Shown piece by piece: positions 35,551 to 44,289 of a DNA stretch of 64,000 nucleotides. The DNA is taken from the NCBI GenBank assembly GCA_039922495.1, contig JBDTEO010000029.1:132137-196136 (forward strand), written 5' to 3'. The notes under the pieces were generated by a model that was given only the letters and a program-made list of their open reading frames with translations, did not search any database and was not told where the DNA came from. Made by a program: the position numbers and the translations under genes. Within the stretch, counting starts at the first letter, position 1. Each line of letters opens with the position of its first letter. Source of the stretch: JALYYC01 sp039922495. Lineage in GTDB: Bacteria > Chloroflexota > Dormibacteria > CF-121.

Positions 35551-37701
35551 GTGCCGGACGGCCGGGTTGTTCTCAAAGAGAACCGGATCATGGTCGTTTC
35601 CGACGAGATGGGCGATATTCCGGCGGAGAACAGCAAGGGACTCGGGCTGTATTTCTCGGACACGAGGTTCCTCTCCGCTTATGAATTTCGGCTGAACGGA
35701 CTCCAGCCGATACTGCTCTCCTCATCGGTCGACGAGTCATATGTAGCGACGTTTCAGATGGTGAACCCGGTGCTGCTGCTCGATGAAGGCAAGCGCCGGA
35801 TCCCACAGCAGAGCCTCAGCATCCGCCGCACCCGCTTCATCCAGGGCGGGCTGCACGAGCGGATCGGCATCCAGAACTGCGGCAGCGAGCAGGTCGAGAT
35901 CGAGTGCTCGCTGCACGTTGATGCGGATTTCCTCGACATGTTCGATGTTCGCGGCAGCGTCGGCGCTCTGCATGGCTTCGCCTCGCAGCCGCTCGGAACC
36001 CGCCGTCCGCCCGAGGTCACCGACCACGGCATCACCTTTGGCTATGACGGCCTCGATCGGATCTCCCGGCAAACGCAGGTCTTCGTCGATCAACCGCCAA
36101 CCAGCTCGGACCCGAACACGCTGACGTACGTCTACCGGCTGGCGCCCAAAGAAACGGTCCGCCTGATGATCGACGTCATCCCCCAGATCGAAGATGGCGA
36201 GCCGGGTGTGACCTTCCTGCAGGATGACGCACTGGCTGCGCTGCAAGCCTCCTATCGTTACTGGCAGGAGTCGACGACCGCCATCACCACCGATAACGCC
36301 TTTCTCGACCGAGGACTGCTGCGCCGGAGCCAGATGGACCTGCGGATCCTGGTCGAAGAGTTCGAAACGGGGCTGCTCCCAATGGCCGGCATCCCCTGGT
36401 ATAGCGTCCCGTTCGGGCGCGATTCGTTGATCACATCGGTCCAGATGCTGATGGTCAATCCCGAGATCGCCCGGGGCACACTGCGCTACCTGGCGCAACG
36501 CCGAGGACGGATCATCGATCGCGACCGCGAAGAGGAGCCGGGCAAGATCCTGCACGAGATCCGATACGGCGAGCTGGCCAATCTCAAGCGGATTCCCCAC
36601 ACCCCCTATTACGGCACCGTCGATGCCACGCCCCTCTTTCTCATCTGCCTGGTCGAAATGATGGATTGGCTGAACGATGCCGACCTGTTCGTCGAGCTGC
36701 TGCCCGCCACGCTCGGCGCGCTGGCGTGGATCGACCGGTATGGCGATGCCGACGGGGACGGGTTCGTGGAATACGCGGAACGCGCTCGCGGCGGCGTACG
36801 AAACCAGGGCTGGAAGGATTCGTCGGACTCGCTTCTGTATCCGGACGGGCGTCCGGCGGAGCTGCCCGCGGCCCTGGTCGAGGTCCAGGGCTACGTCTAC
36901 CAGGCGAAATTAGGCTTGAGCCGGATCCTGGAGCGAATGGGACAGCGCCCCATGGCGGAGCGCCTGGCTCGCGAAGCCGGCGAGTTGCGGCGTCGGTTCG
37001 AACGGCACTTCTGGCTCGACGAAGAGCAGTTCTACGCCCAGGCGCTCGATCGATCGAAGGTGCCGGTCCCCTCCATCACCTCGAACCCGGCGCATTGCCT
37101 GTGGGCGGGCATTTGCGATCCTGAGCGCGCGGAGCTGCTGCGCGACCGGCTGATGAGTCCCGACATGTTTTCCGGCTGGGGCATCCGGACCCTGTCGACC
37201 GAGTCCCCCCATTACAACCCGATGAGCTACCACAACGGCACGGTTTGGCCCCACGACAACTCGATTGCGGTCGCCGGGTTGCGCCGCTATCGCCATACCG
37301 TCGCTGCCGGCCAGGTGATCGAAGGCATCATGGAAGCCGGTTTCCGAATGCCGGATTACCGTCTGCCCGAGCTCTTCTGTGGCTTCCGGCGTGACCAACG
37401 CTTCAACAACGGTCCGGCCGAATATCTCGTCTCCTGCAACCCACAGGCCTGGGGCGCCGGGGCCGCCTTCCACCTGTTGCAAAGCGCGCTGGGCATCGTG
37501 CCGGACGCCACCGCCGGACGCATCTACCTCAACCCCATCCCATTTGGCCAGGCCCGGACCGTCGAGGTACGCGGCATGCGGGTCGGCAACGGGCGGCTTT
37601 CGTTCACGGTCGCCTATAACGGCGGTCGGCCGCAGGTCGAGGTGCTGGAGAAGCCTGACGACCTCACCGTGGTCCTCGACGAACCACCGTTGATCACCTG
37701 A
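35551..37701 (+). CDS. Glycogen debranching enzyme-like protein (GDE N-terminal domain plus amylo-alpha-1,6-glucosidase-type domain)
   Basis: 716-residue cytoplasmic protein. Residues about 10-215 match the bacterial GDE N-terminal beta domain (GLGLYFSDTRFLSAYEFRLN, HERIGIQNCG). Residues about 260-700 form the (alpha/alpha)6 catalytic domain with PWYSVPFGRDSLITSVQ, DADGDGFVEYA, NQGWKDSSDS and YHNGTVWPHDN, in which the acidic catalytic residues of this family reside. It should cleave alpha-1,6 or related alpha-glucosidic bonds in glycogen-like or compatible-solute glucans. The GTG start is 7 nt after TATAAT. The next gene begins 8 nt downstream, and the operon ends with GpgS, linking it to glucosylglycerate or polysaccharide metabolism. 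Confidence 0.85.
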   Translation: MPDGRVVLKENRIMVVSDEMGDIPAENSKGLGLYFSDTRFLSAYEFRLNGLQPILLSSSVDESYVATFQMVNPVLLLDEGKRRIPQQSLSIRRTRFIQGGLHERIGIQNCGSEQVEIECSLHVDADFLDMFDVRGSVGALHGFASQPLGTRRPPEVTDHGITFGYDGLDRISRQTQVFVDQPPTSSDPNTLTYVYRLAPKETVRLMIDVIPQIEDGEPGVTFLQDDALAALQASYRYWQESTTAITTDNAFLDRGLLRRSQMDLRILVEEFETGLLPMAGIPWYSVPFGRDSLITSVQMLMVNPEIARGTLRYLAQRRGRIIDRDREEEPGKILHEIRYGELANLKRIPHTPYYGTVDATPLFLICLVEMMDWLNDADLFVELLPATLGALAWIDRYGDADGDGFVEYAERARGGVRNQGWKDSSDSLLYPDGRPAELPAALVEVQGYVYQAKLGLSRILERMGQRPMAERLAREAGELRRRFERHFWLDEEQFYAQALDRSKVPVPSITSNPAHCLWAGICDPERAELLRDRLMSPDMFSGWGIRTLSTESPHYNPMSYHNGTVWPHDNSIAVAGLRRYRHTVAAGQVIEGIMEAGFRMPDYRLPELFCGFRRDQRFNNGPAEYLVSCNPQAWGAGAAFHLLQSALGIVPDATAGRIYLNPIPFGQARTVEVRGMRVGNGRLSFTVAYNGGRPQVEVLEKPDDLTVVLDEPPLIT

Positions 37702-37709
37702 GCCGGGCG

Positions 37710-38960
37710 ATGGCGCCTCTGCCTCGGGTCGGCCTGCTCCATTACACGTGCCCGCCGGTGATCGGCGGCGTCGAGACCATTCTCTACGAGCAGGCGCGAC
37801 GGCTGAGCGCGCTCGGCTCTCCCGTCACCATCCTCAGCGGCCGCGGTGGGCCCCTTCCCGCGCCGACCGCCATCCAGCTGGTCTTGATTCCGGAGCTCGA
37901 CTCGAAGCATCGCGACGTCGTGGCCACCCGCGAGGCGCTGGACCGCGGCGAGGTTTCCGCGGGCTTTGATGTCCTGCGGGACTCCCTGCACACCCGCCTC
38001 GAACCGCAACTTGGTGCGCTCGACGTCCTGATCATTCACAACGTGCTGAGCCTGCATTTCAACCTGGCCCTCACGTCGGTCCTATGGGAATTGGCCGACC
38101 GGCCGACCCCCCGGCTGATCTCGTGGGTTCACGATCTCAGCTGGGTCAACCCGTTGTATGCATCCGAGATGCACCCTGGCGAGCCCTGGTCCTACCTCCG
38201 GCGCCAGCACCCCAGGATCACGCCGATCTTCATCTCGAGCCAGCGCCGCGACGAATGGCACGCCTTGACCGGCGTCCCCCAACCGACCGACCGGGTGATC
38301 CCCAATGGGATCGACGCGGAGAGCCTGCTGCGCATCGGCCCGGCGACGCGGTCGCTGGTCGATCGGCTCCACCTCGATCAGGCCGACGTCGTGATGCTGG
38401 CCCCGGTCCGCATCACCAGGCGCAAGAACCTCGAATGGGCGATCGAGGCGGCCGCCGCGGTACGGGCGACGGGCCAGACGGTGCGCCTCCTGATCACCGG
38501 GCCGCCCGGGCCGCACAATCCCAACGCGGGCGACTACGTCAACGAATTGAAGGCGTTAACGCACCGGCTCGGCCTCGACGACGCGGTCTTGTTCTTATTC
38601 GAGTTGCAGCCCGCCGGGGCGCAGGCCACCTTTGCCGTCGACGCGGCGACCCTGTCGGACCTCTATATGCTGAGTGACGTCGTGACCCTGCCCAGCACCA
38701 GCGAGGGTTTCGGGCTGCCACTGGCGGAAGCCGCGATCTTTCGAACTCCCGTGGTCTGTACCGACCTTCCCGTTTTTCGTGAGATCGCCCCCACCGGCCC
38801 GCGCTACGTCCCGATCGACTCGGGTGCCGCGGGCTTCAGTGAGGCGGTGCTGGCGAGCCTGCGGGAGGACACGACGCGTCTGCGTCGACGCGTGCTGCAC
38901 GACCTCTCCTGGGACACCATCGTCCGCGAGCGTCTCATCCCGCTGCTCATGCGCCCGTGA
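37710..38960 (+). CDS. Glycosyltransferase family 4
   Basis: 416-residue GT-B retaining glycosyltransferase. The N-terminal Rossmann half has the acceptor-side loop CPPVIGGVETILYEQARRLS. The C-terminal half has APVRITRRKNLEWAIEAAA and the E-x7-E donor motif in SEGFGLPLAEAAIFRTPVVC. The sugar donor and acceptor are not readable from sequence. Being between a debranching-type hydrolase and glucosyl-3-phosphoglycerate synthase, it could extend glucosylglycerate (as mannosylglucosylglycerate synthases do) or act on a polysaccharide. The stop overlaps the GTG of the next gene in GTGA. Confidence 0.88.
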   Translation: MAPLPRVGLLHYTCPPVIGGVETILYEQARRLSALGSPVTILSGRGGPLPAPTAIQLVLIPELDSKHRDVVATREALDRGEVSAGFDVLRDSLHTRLEPQLGALDVLIIHNVLSLHFNLALTSVLWELADRPTPRLISWVHDLSWVNPLYASEMHPGEPWSYLRRQHPRITPIFISSQRRDEWHALTGVPQPTDRVIPNGIDAESLLRIGPATRSLVDRLHLDQADVVMLAPVRITRRKNLEWAIEAAAAVRATGQTVRLLITGPPGPHNPNAGDYVNELKALTHRLGLDDAVLFLFELQPAGAQATFAVDAATLSDLYMLSDVVTLPSTSEGFGLPLAEAAIFRTPVVCTDLPVFREIAPTGPRYVPIDSGAAGFSEAVLASLREDTTRLRRRVLHDLSWDTIVRERLIPLLMRP

Positions 38961-40810
38961 GTCACTACCGGGTCCTGATCCCGACGATCAACCCGGCACG
39001 CACGGGGCCCCTGCTCAAAGCTGCCTCGCCCTTTTTGAATGCCGAGGATTCGCGGGGGACGCTCCTGGGGGTGATCGAGATGGCGCCCGACCGCCCGCTG
39101 AGCGAAGGCGTCGAGGTCGCCCGCGCCTATCGCACTCTGCTCTCGCGAATCACCCGCTATGCGGAGCGTGGGCCCGGAGAGCTGCGCGGCCAGGTTCGGA
39201 TCGCGCACGTCGCGGCCCAGGGCATCCGCGAGGCGGTCCTCGAGACGGATACGAACCTTCTGGTGCTCGAGGCCGGAACCGGCCGCGGCCAGGCGGACGG
39301 CGCCTGGACGAATGCCGTCGAGGATCTCCTCGTCGAACCGCCCTGCGACGTCGCGCTGGTACGCCCCGACACGACGCCGATCAAGAGTGTCCTGGTGCCC
39401 GTTCGTGGCGGACCGAACGCCGAGCTGGCCCTGCGGCTGGCCAGTACCGTCTGCCAGGAGACGGGAGCCGAGCTCTGCGTCCTCCACGTCTTCAATCCCC
39501 GGATCTCCAGCGAGACCCGGGCGCGTGAGGAAGCCGCCTTCCTGAAGCTCTCCAGCCGCGTCGACGTCCCGGTGCGACGGCAGACGGTCCTGTCCACTTC
39601 TGTCCGCGAGGCGATCGTGCGGGAAGCCGCCTCCCACCAGCTGATCGTGCTGGGCGCGACCTTGAGCCTGATGCACCGGCCGATGGTGCTCGGGGCGCCC
39701 ATCAACCGGCTGCTGCGCCGGCTGAGCGGAAGCGTCATGGTGGCCAAGGCCGGCGGCCCGGTCGCGGCGCTCAAGGACCCGGATCGGCCCTACCGGGTCG
39801 AGAGCCGCGCGGCCGCCGCCGAGCGGGTCGATCGGTGGTTTGCGGAAAATACGTTCCACAGCAAGGAGTTCGCCGAGTTGCGGCGGCTGGTCGACCTCAA
39901 GCAGCGCCAGGGCATCACGATCAGCCTCGGCCTGCCGACCCTCAACGAGCAGAACACCGTCGGCAAGGTCATCAGGACCTTCAAATACGCGCTGATGGAT
40001 CGCGTTCCCTTGCTTGACGAGATCGTCGTGATCGACTCCGGGTCGTCGGATCGGACCGCGGCGATCGCCGAGCGGGCCGGCGTCACCGTGGTGCAGCACC
40101 AGGAGATCCTGCCGCGCTACGGCGCGTTCCAGGGCAAAGGCGAGGCGCTCTGGAAGAGCCTCTATGTACTCAAGGGTGACCTGATCTGCTGGGTCGACAC
40201 GGACATCAGCAATATCGCGCCCAAGTTCGTCTATGGGCTGCTCGGCCCGCTGCTGAGCGACCCGGAGATCCACTACGTCAAGGGCTTCTACCGGCGGCCC
40301 CTGCAATACGGCACCGAGGTGCAGGCCCAGGGCGGCGGTCGCGTCACCGAGCTGGCCGCCCGGCCATTGCTCAATCTCTTCTTCCCCGAGCTCTCGGGCC
40401 TGGTCCAACCCCTTTCGGGCGAATACGCCGGGCGCCGTCGTGTGCTGGAAAGCGTCCCGTTCTTCAGCGGCTATGGGGTCGAACTCGGCCTGCTGCTGGC
40501 GATTTCCGAGGCGTACGGGTTGCGGGCGATCGCCCAGGTCGACCTCGGCATGCGGGTTCACCGTAACCAGACGCTTTTCGATCTCTCGAAGATGGCCTTC
40601 GCCATCATGCAGGTCGGGCTCAAACACCTTGGCGACCGTCACCGGATCCACCTCGTCGAAGAAGTCAACAAGACGATGAAGCTGATCCACTACGAGGACG
40701 AGCGTTACTGGATCGAGCAGAAAGAGATCGAAGACAAGGAGCGGCCGCCGATGAATTCGGTCCCCGAATACTTTCTCGCGCGGCACCGATCGACCAACCC
40801 CGAATCCTAA
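38957..40810 (+). CDS. gpgS: Fusion of two universal-stress-protein domains with glucosyl-3-phosphoglycerate synthase
   Basis: 617 residues. The C-terminal about 320 residues are a GT81 glucosyl-3-phosphoglycerate synthase (NDP-glucose + 3-phosphoglycerate): SLGLPTLNEQNTVGKVI, DEIVVIDSGSSDRTA, the metal-binding CWVDTDISN, and KGFYRRPLQ. The N-terminal about 285 residues hold two tandem USP-like domains (YRVLIPTINPARTG ... and IKSVLVPVRGGPNAELALRL ...). Stand-alone GpgS enzymes have no such extension, so nucleotide or stress control of osmolyte synthesis is suggested. The GTG overlaps the GT4 stop (GTGA), which shows tight coupling. No GpgP phosphatase is adjacent. The stop codon overlaps that of the convergent JAMM gene (CTAA, 40807-40810). 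Confidence 0.9.
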   Translation: MSHYRVLIPTINPARTGPLLKAASPFLNAEDSRGTLLGVIEMAPDRPLSEGVEVARAYRTLLSRITRYAERGPGELRGQVRIAHVAAQGIREAVLETDTNLLVLEAGTGRGQADGAWTNAVEDLLVEPPCDVALVRPDTTPIKSVLVPVRGGPNAELALRLASTVCQETGAELCVLHVFNPRISSETRAREEAAFLKLSSRVDVPVRRQTVLSTSVREAIVREAASHQLIVLGATLSLMHRPMVLGAPINRLLRRLSGSVMVAKAGGPVAALKDPDRPYRVESRAAAAERVDRWFAENTFHSKEFAELRRLVDLKQRQGITISLGLPTLNEQNTVGKVIRTFKYALMDRVPLLDEIVVIDSGSSDRTAAIAERAGVTVVQHQEILPRYGAFQGKGEALWKSLYVLKGDLICWVDTDISNIAPKFVYGLLGPLLSDPEIHYVKGFYRRPLQYGTEVQAQGGGRVTELAARPLLNLFFPELSGLVQPLSGEYAGRRRVLESVPFFSGYGVELGLLLAISEAYGLRAIAQVDLGMRVHRNQTLFDLSKMAFAIMQVGLKHLGDRHRIHLVEEVNKTMKLIHYEDERYWIEQKEIEDKERPPMNSVPEYFLARHRSTNPES

Positions 40811-41223
40811 GTCAGCTCGAGCGGCTCCTCCTCAAACGTCGCCTCGCGCAGCCGCCAGGAGCGAGCCTGGGCGAGCCCGCCCTTGCGCACCGAGGCCACC
40901 AGGTAGCTGTAGAACGACCAGCCGTGGTCCTGGTCGAACTTCGAAGGGACGGCCGGATGGTCCGGGTGGCTATGGGCGAAGCCGATGATCTCCAGCCCCC
41001 GCGCTTCGGCGTCCTTCTGCACTCGGAGCTGCTCCAGCGGGTCGAGCGCGTACCGGTCCCAGGGCCGGTCGGTAATCGTATTACGCATGGGCCGGAATTC
41101 GGTGACCGTGTGCGCCTCGTCGTCGGCACGGCCGATCAGGGCGCCACACGCCTCATGGGGATAGCCGGCTTCCAGGTGACGGCGGAGCTCCGTCATCACC
41201 GCGGCCGGGATGCGCAGCCTCAA
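40807..41223 (-). CDS. JAMM/MPN+ metalloprotease, Mec-like (CysO-cysteine peptidase)
   Basis: 138-residue minimal JAB1/MPN+ protein. The zinc-protease signature is complete: Glu24, then His84-x-His86, Ser94 region and Asp97 (HSHPDHPAVPSKFD; H-x-H-x10-D). Its start overlaps the cysM stop in ATGA. In mycobacteria the homologous pair works with the ubiquitin-like sulfur carrier CysO: CysM transfers the thiocarboxylate sulfur and Mec releases cysteine from CysO. The same role is inferred here. CysO itself is not adjacent. Confidence 0.85.
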   Translation of the reverse strand: MRLRIPAAVMTELRRHLEAGYPHEACGALIGRADDEAHTVTEFRPMRNTITDRPWDRYALDPLEQLRVQKDAEARGLEIIGFAHSHPDHPAVPSKFDQDHGWSFYSYLVASVRKGGLAQARSWRLREATFEEEPLELT

Positions 41224-42161
41224 AACTTTCGGCGGTACAACCCCGAGCTCAGGTAGCGATCGCCGCCATCGGGGAAGACCATCACGAAGACGCCCTCCGA
41301 GGTTCGGCGGGCGACCTCGCGCGCGGCATAGAGCGCCGCGCCGGATGAGTTCCCGACGAGTAATCCCTCCGAGCGGGCCAGGTCGTGGGCCAGCTCGTAG
41401 GCCGCCTCGGTCGGCACACTCACCTTCTCGTCGTAGACGCTCGGATCGTAGATGCCGGGCACGATCGAGCTGGGCATATGCTTGAGGCCTTCCAGCCCGT
41501 GCAGCGCGTCGTCCGGCTCGGCGGCGATAACCCGGGTCGCCTTGTTATGGCGCTTGAGGAAGCGGCCGATTCCCATCAGGGTGCCGCTGGTGCCGATGCC
41601 GGCAATGAAATGGGTGACCTCCCCGTGAGTCTGCTCCAGGATCTCGGGGCCGGTGGTGTCGAAATGCGATCGCCAGTTGAACGGATTGTTGTACTGGTCC
41701 GGCATGAAGTACACGCCGGGCGATTCTTCCCGAAGCCGGTGCGCCTCCCGGATCGCGCCATCCGAGCCCTCCAGGGCCGGCGTGAAGATAGCCTCGGCGC
41801 CAAAGGCGTTGACGATCTCACGGCGTTCCTCGTTGACGTTGGCGGGCATGACGAGCTTGACCTGGTAGCCCTTGGCCGCGCCGATCAAGGCGTAGGCGAT
41901 GCCGGTATTGCCCGACGTCGAGTCCAGGATGACCTTCTCCACGGTGAGCTCGCCGGTGCGCTCGGCTTCCTCGATCATCCGGAGCGCCGGCCGATCCTTG
42001 ACCGAACCGCCCGGGTTGAACCATTCGGCCTTGGCGTAAAAGGTTATGTGCGGGAACTCTTTTTCGAGCAACCGGATCCGGATCAGGGGTGTGTTGCCGA
42101 TCCGCTCGAGGATCGACTGCTCCGGCAGGTTTTCCACGACGGAGAGGGCGCGATGGGGCAT
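41220..42161 (-). CDS. cysM: Cysteine synthase CysM-type (PLP-dependent)
   Basis: 313-residue fold-type II PLP enzyme. It has the Schiff-base Lys55 in NPGGSVKDRPA, the substrate loop STSGNTGIA, and the phosphate-binding GTSGTLMG. Coupling to a JAMM protease suggests the O-phosphoserine/CysO-thiocarboxylate form rather than the sulfide-using CysK. A GTG at 42182 would extend the frame by seven residues, but a minus-strand TAGAAT (42174-42169) ends 7 nt before the ATG at 42161 and lies inside that extension, so the ATG is preferred. Confidence 0.92.
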   Translation of the reverse strand: MPHRALSVVENLPEQSILERIGNTPLIRIRLLEKEFPHITFYAKAEWFNPGGSVKDRPALRMIEEAERTGELTVEKVILDSTSGNTGIAYALIGAAKGYQVKLVMPANVNEERREIVNAFGAEAIFTPALEGSDGAIREAHRLREESPGVYFMPDQYNNPFNWRSHFDTTGPEILEQTHGEVTHFIAGIGTSGTLMGIGRFLKRHNKATRVIAAEPDDALHGLEGLKHMPSSIVPGIYDPSVYDEKVSVPTEAAYELAHDLARSEGLLVGNSSGAALYAAREVARRTSEGVFVMVFPDGGDRYLSSGLYRRKF

Positions 42162-42168
42162 TACGTCA

Positions 42169-42174
42169 ATTCTA
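42169..42174 (-). promoter_or_regulatory. Predicted -10 box of cysM, leaderless spacing
   Basis: TAGAAT ends 7 nt before the ATG at 42161; no Shine-Dalgarno is present. It decides the start choice for cysM. Confidence 0.5.
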
Positions 42175-42279
42175 GGGATCACTTCGCGCGGCTCGATTTT
42201 TCGAGTTGGTTATGGCCTGCGGCGACGCGCTATACTGCCGCCGAATTCGTTCACCGGATCGTTCTCAAAAGGAGTTTGC

Positions 42280-42702
42280 ATGGCAACTGCCGTTCCCGCC
42301 GCCGCAACGGGAGCCAAGGCCGGCTTCTGGATTCGCTTCGTCGCCATTCTTATCGACGGAATCCTCCTCGGCATCGTGACCAGCATCATCAACATCGCCT
42401 TCAACGGCAATCCCTCTGGCCGGTTCGGCATCCAGACCCTGCTCGGGATCCTGTATTACACCTATTTCTGGTCGAGCAACAGCCCCTGGCCGGGCCAGAC
42501 GATCGGAAGCAGGCTCCTACACATCCGGGTGATCCGGACCGACGGCTCCGACCTGAGCATCACCCAGGCGCTCGTGCGGTACGTCGGATTCGTGATCTCG
42601 GCCCTCTGCCTCTTGATCGGCCTGATCTGGGCGGCCTTCGATGCCAACAAGCAGGGCTGGCACGACAAGATCGCCGGGACCTACGTCGTCAAGGCGTCCT
42701 AG
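42280..42702 (+). CDS. RDD family membrane protein
   Basis: 140-residue membrane protein of the RDD family. The family's Arg-Asp features are in AGFWIRFVAILIDGILLGIV; a second hydrophobic segment and the SPWPGQTIGSRLLHIRVI motif follow, then VGFVISALCLLIGLIWAAFD and the WHDKIAGTYVV ending. The function is unknown; some members affect sodium or antibiotic stress. AAAAGGAG lies 5-6 nt before the ATG at 42280, and a TATACT box at 42231-42236 is the likely -10, giving a leader of about 40 nt. It overlaps the convergent reductase gene by 14 nt. Confidence 0.88.
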   Translation: MATAVPAAATGAKAGFWIRFVAILIDGILLGIVTSIINIAFNGNPSGRFGIQTLLGILYYTYFWSSNSPWPGQTIGSRLLHIRVIRTDGSDLSITQALVRYVGFVISALCLLIGLIWAAFDANKQGWHDKIAGTYVVKAS

Positions 42703-43114
42703 GGGAATCGTCGAGCCGAAAGACTGGGTGGTCCGCTGGGTCGGGCATGGCCGCGAATTCCTTCGCGACGAAGCCGCCGTACTTCGATCCATATCGCTGG
42801 ACGTACGCCTGAACCAGCGGGCCTCGCTCCGCCGCCGGGATCTCAGTGGCGGTGAACCTCTGCGTCCGGCCACGGATCCGTAGCTCCCCCCGGCCGGCGG
42901 CCCGCAGGTTCCGCGCCCACTGGGTGTTGCCGCGGGGCGCGACCAGATAGCGCTGGCCCTCGTAGTCGAGCGGTAAGACCGGCATGGTGTAGAGCCGGCC
43001 CGAGGTGCGACCGCGCACGCGAATCGACGGCGCTAGCCCAAGGCCGGCCAGGAGTGGGTTCATGACCCGGTTGTTGAAGAAGCCCGACTTGCGATACGGG
43101 CCCGCCTCACTCAT
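42689..43114 (-). CDS. Deazaflavin (F420)-dependent nitroreductase-family protein (Ddn-like)
   Basis: 141-residue split-barrel protein with the family hallmarks: the RVRGRTSGRLYTMPVLPLDY segment, YLVAPRGNTQWARNLRAAG and a C-terminal QAYVQRYG. Members reduce quinones or nitro compounds with coenzyme F420, which fits an actinobacteria/chloroflexi-type organism; some relatives use FMN. The ATG at 43114 overlaps the end of the upstream PLP-enzyme gene by 8 nt, so co-translation is likely. Confidence 0.82.
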   Translation of the reverse strand: MSEAGPYRKSGFFNNRVMNPLLAGLGLAPSIRVRGRTSGRLYTMPVLPLDYEGQRYLVAPRGNTQWARNLRAAGRGELRIRGRTQRFTATEIPAAERGPLVQAYVQRYGSKYGGFVAKEFAAMPDPADHPVFRLDDSPRTP

Positions 43115-44285
43115 GGAGCGCCTGCTCGAAGTCTTCCAGCAGGTCATCGATCCGCTCGAGCCCAACCGAGCAGCGGACCAGCCCGAGACCGATCCCCGCC
43201 CGCGCCTGCTCGGACGCGTCGAGCCCGCGGTGCGAGGTCGATGCCGGGTGGCTGAGGGTGGTCGCGACGTGGCCCAGGCTCGGCATCAGGCGCGCCAGGC
43301 GCAACCGGCGCACCATCGCCCCGACAGCCGGCTTGCCACCGCGGAGCTCGAAGGACAGGAGGGCCCCAGCACCGTCGGGCAGCAGCCGCCGGGCCCGAGC
43401 GCAAAACGGGCTGCTCTCGAGCTCGGGATAATGCACCGCGGCGACCCCGTCGTGCCGCTCGAAAAACCGGGCGAGCGCGCGCGCGTTGGCGCTGTGGCGC
43501 TCCATCCGCACCGCCAGCGTTCGAATGCCGCGCAGGGTCAACCAGGCCTCGAACGGTCCAAGCGTTGGTCCGAAGGTCTGGGCAAAGGCCCGCGCACCCT
43601 CGAGCCAGGCCGGGCGGCCGACGATCACGCCGCCGATGACATCGGCATGGCCGCTGAGGTTCTTGGTGGCGCTGTGCAGGACGACGTCCGCACCCCACCG
43701 AAACGGCTGGCTCAACACTGGCGTCGGGATGGTGTTATCGACGATCAGCAGCGCCCCGGTCTGATGAGCGATTCTCGCAAGCCCTTCGAGATCCGGCACG
43801 CGGATCAGCGGGTTCGTGCAGATCTCGCAGAGCAGCACCCGGGTCTTCTCCGTGATCGCCGCACGGACCGTGTCGAGGTCCTGGAAATCGACGATCGTGC
43901 TGCTGATGCCGAAGCGTGGCAGGTCATCGCGGAGGAAGGTGAGGGTCGTCCCGTAGCAGTCCTGCGCCGCGAGGACGTGGTCTCCCCCATTGACCTCGGC
44001 CAGGAGGGCGACGGCGATCGCCGCCATTCCCGAGGCGGTCGCCTGGGCATCCAACGCACCGTTGAATCCGATACTTTCGAGTGTGGCAACGGCAGCCTCC
44101 AGCTGCCGGTGATTCGCCGTCCCCCAGCGGCCGTAGCCGCGATGCCCCGCCATCGCCTGGTCAAGCGTCTCCAGATCCGGATAGAGCCCCGCCGACGAGA
44201 CCGCGATATCGGGGATAGCCGGCGCCCCAGGACGATCGACCGGCGGCTCACCTCCGTGCACCGCAAGCGTGTCTGGATGCGGCAT
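43107..44285 (-). CDS. Cystathionine gamma-synthase/lyase-family PLP enzyme
   Basis: 392-residue Cys/Met metabolism fold-type I enzyme. The PLP Lys is in LHSATKNLSGHADVIGG, preceded by the DNTIPTPVLSQP segment, with a C-terminal SLGHVATTLSHPAST motif containing the substrate-binding Ser. It may be a cystathionine gamma-synthase, gamma-lyase or methionine gamma-lyase; these are hard to separate by motif alone. With cysM and the JAMM protease 1 kb away it suggests a sulfur amino-acid neighbourhood. The ATG at 44285 starts 4 nt after the end of the upstream cyclase gene on the same strand. Confidence 0.9.
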   Translation of the reverse strand: MPHPDTLAVHGGEPPVDRPGAPAIPDIAVSSAGLYPDLETLDQAMAGHRGYGRWGTANHRQLEAAVATLESIGFNGALDAQATASGMAAIAVALLAEVNGGDHVLAAQDCYGTTLTFLRDDLPRFGISSTIVDFQDLDTVRAAITEKTRVLLCEICTNPLIRVPDLEGLARIAHQTGALLIVDNTIPTPVLSQPFRWGADVVLHSATKNLSGHADVIGGVIVGRPAWLEGARAFAQTFGPTLGPFEAWLTLRGIRTLAVRMERHSANARALARFFERHDGVAAVHYPELESSPFCARARRLLPDGAGALLSFELRGGKPAVGAMVRRLRLARLMPSLGHVATTLSHPASTSHRGLDASEQARAGIGLGLVRCSVGLERIDDLLEDFEQALHE

Positions 44286-44289
44286 CGAG

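Noticed and set aside
38804..40786. 660-codon minus-strand frame opposite gpgS
   Set aside because: Shadow of the GpgS fusion; biased composition without motifs.
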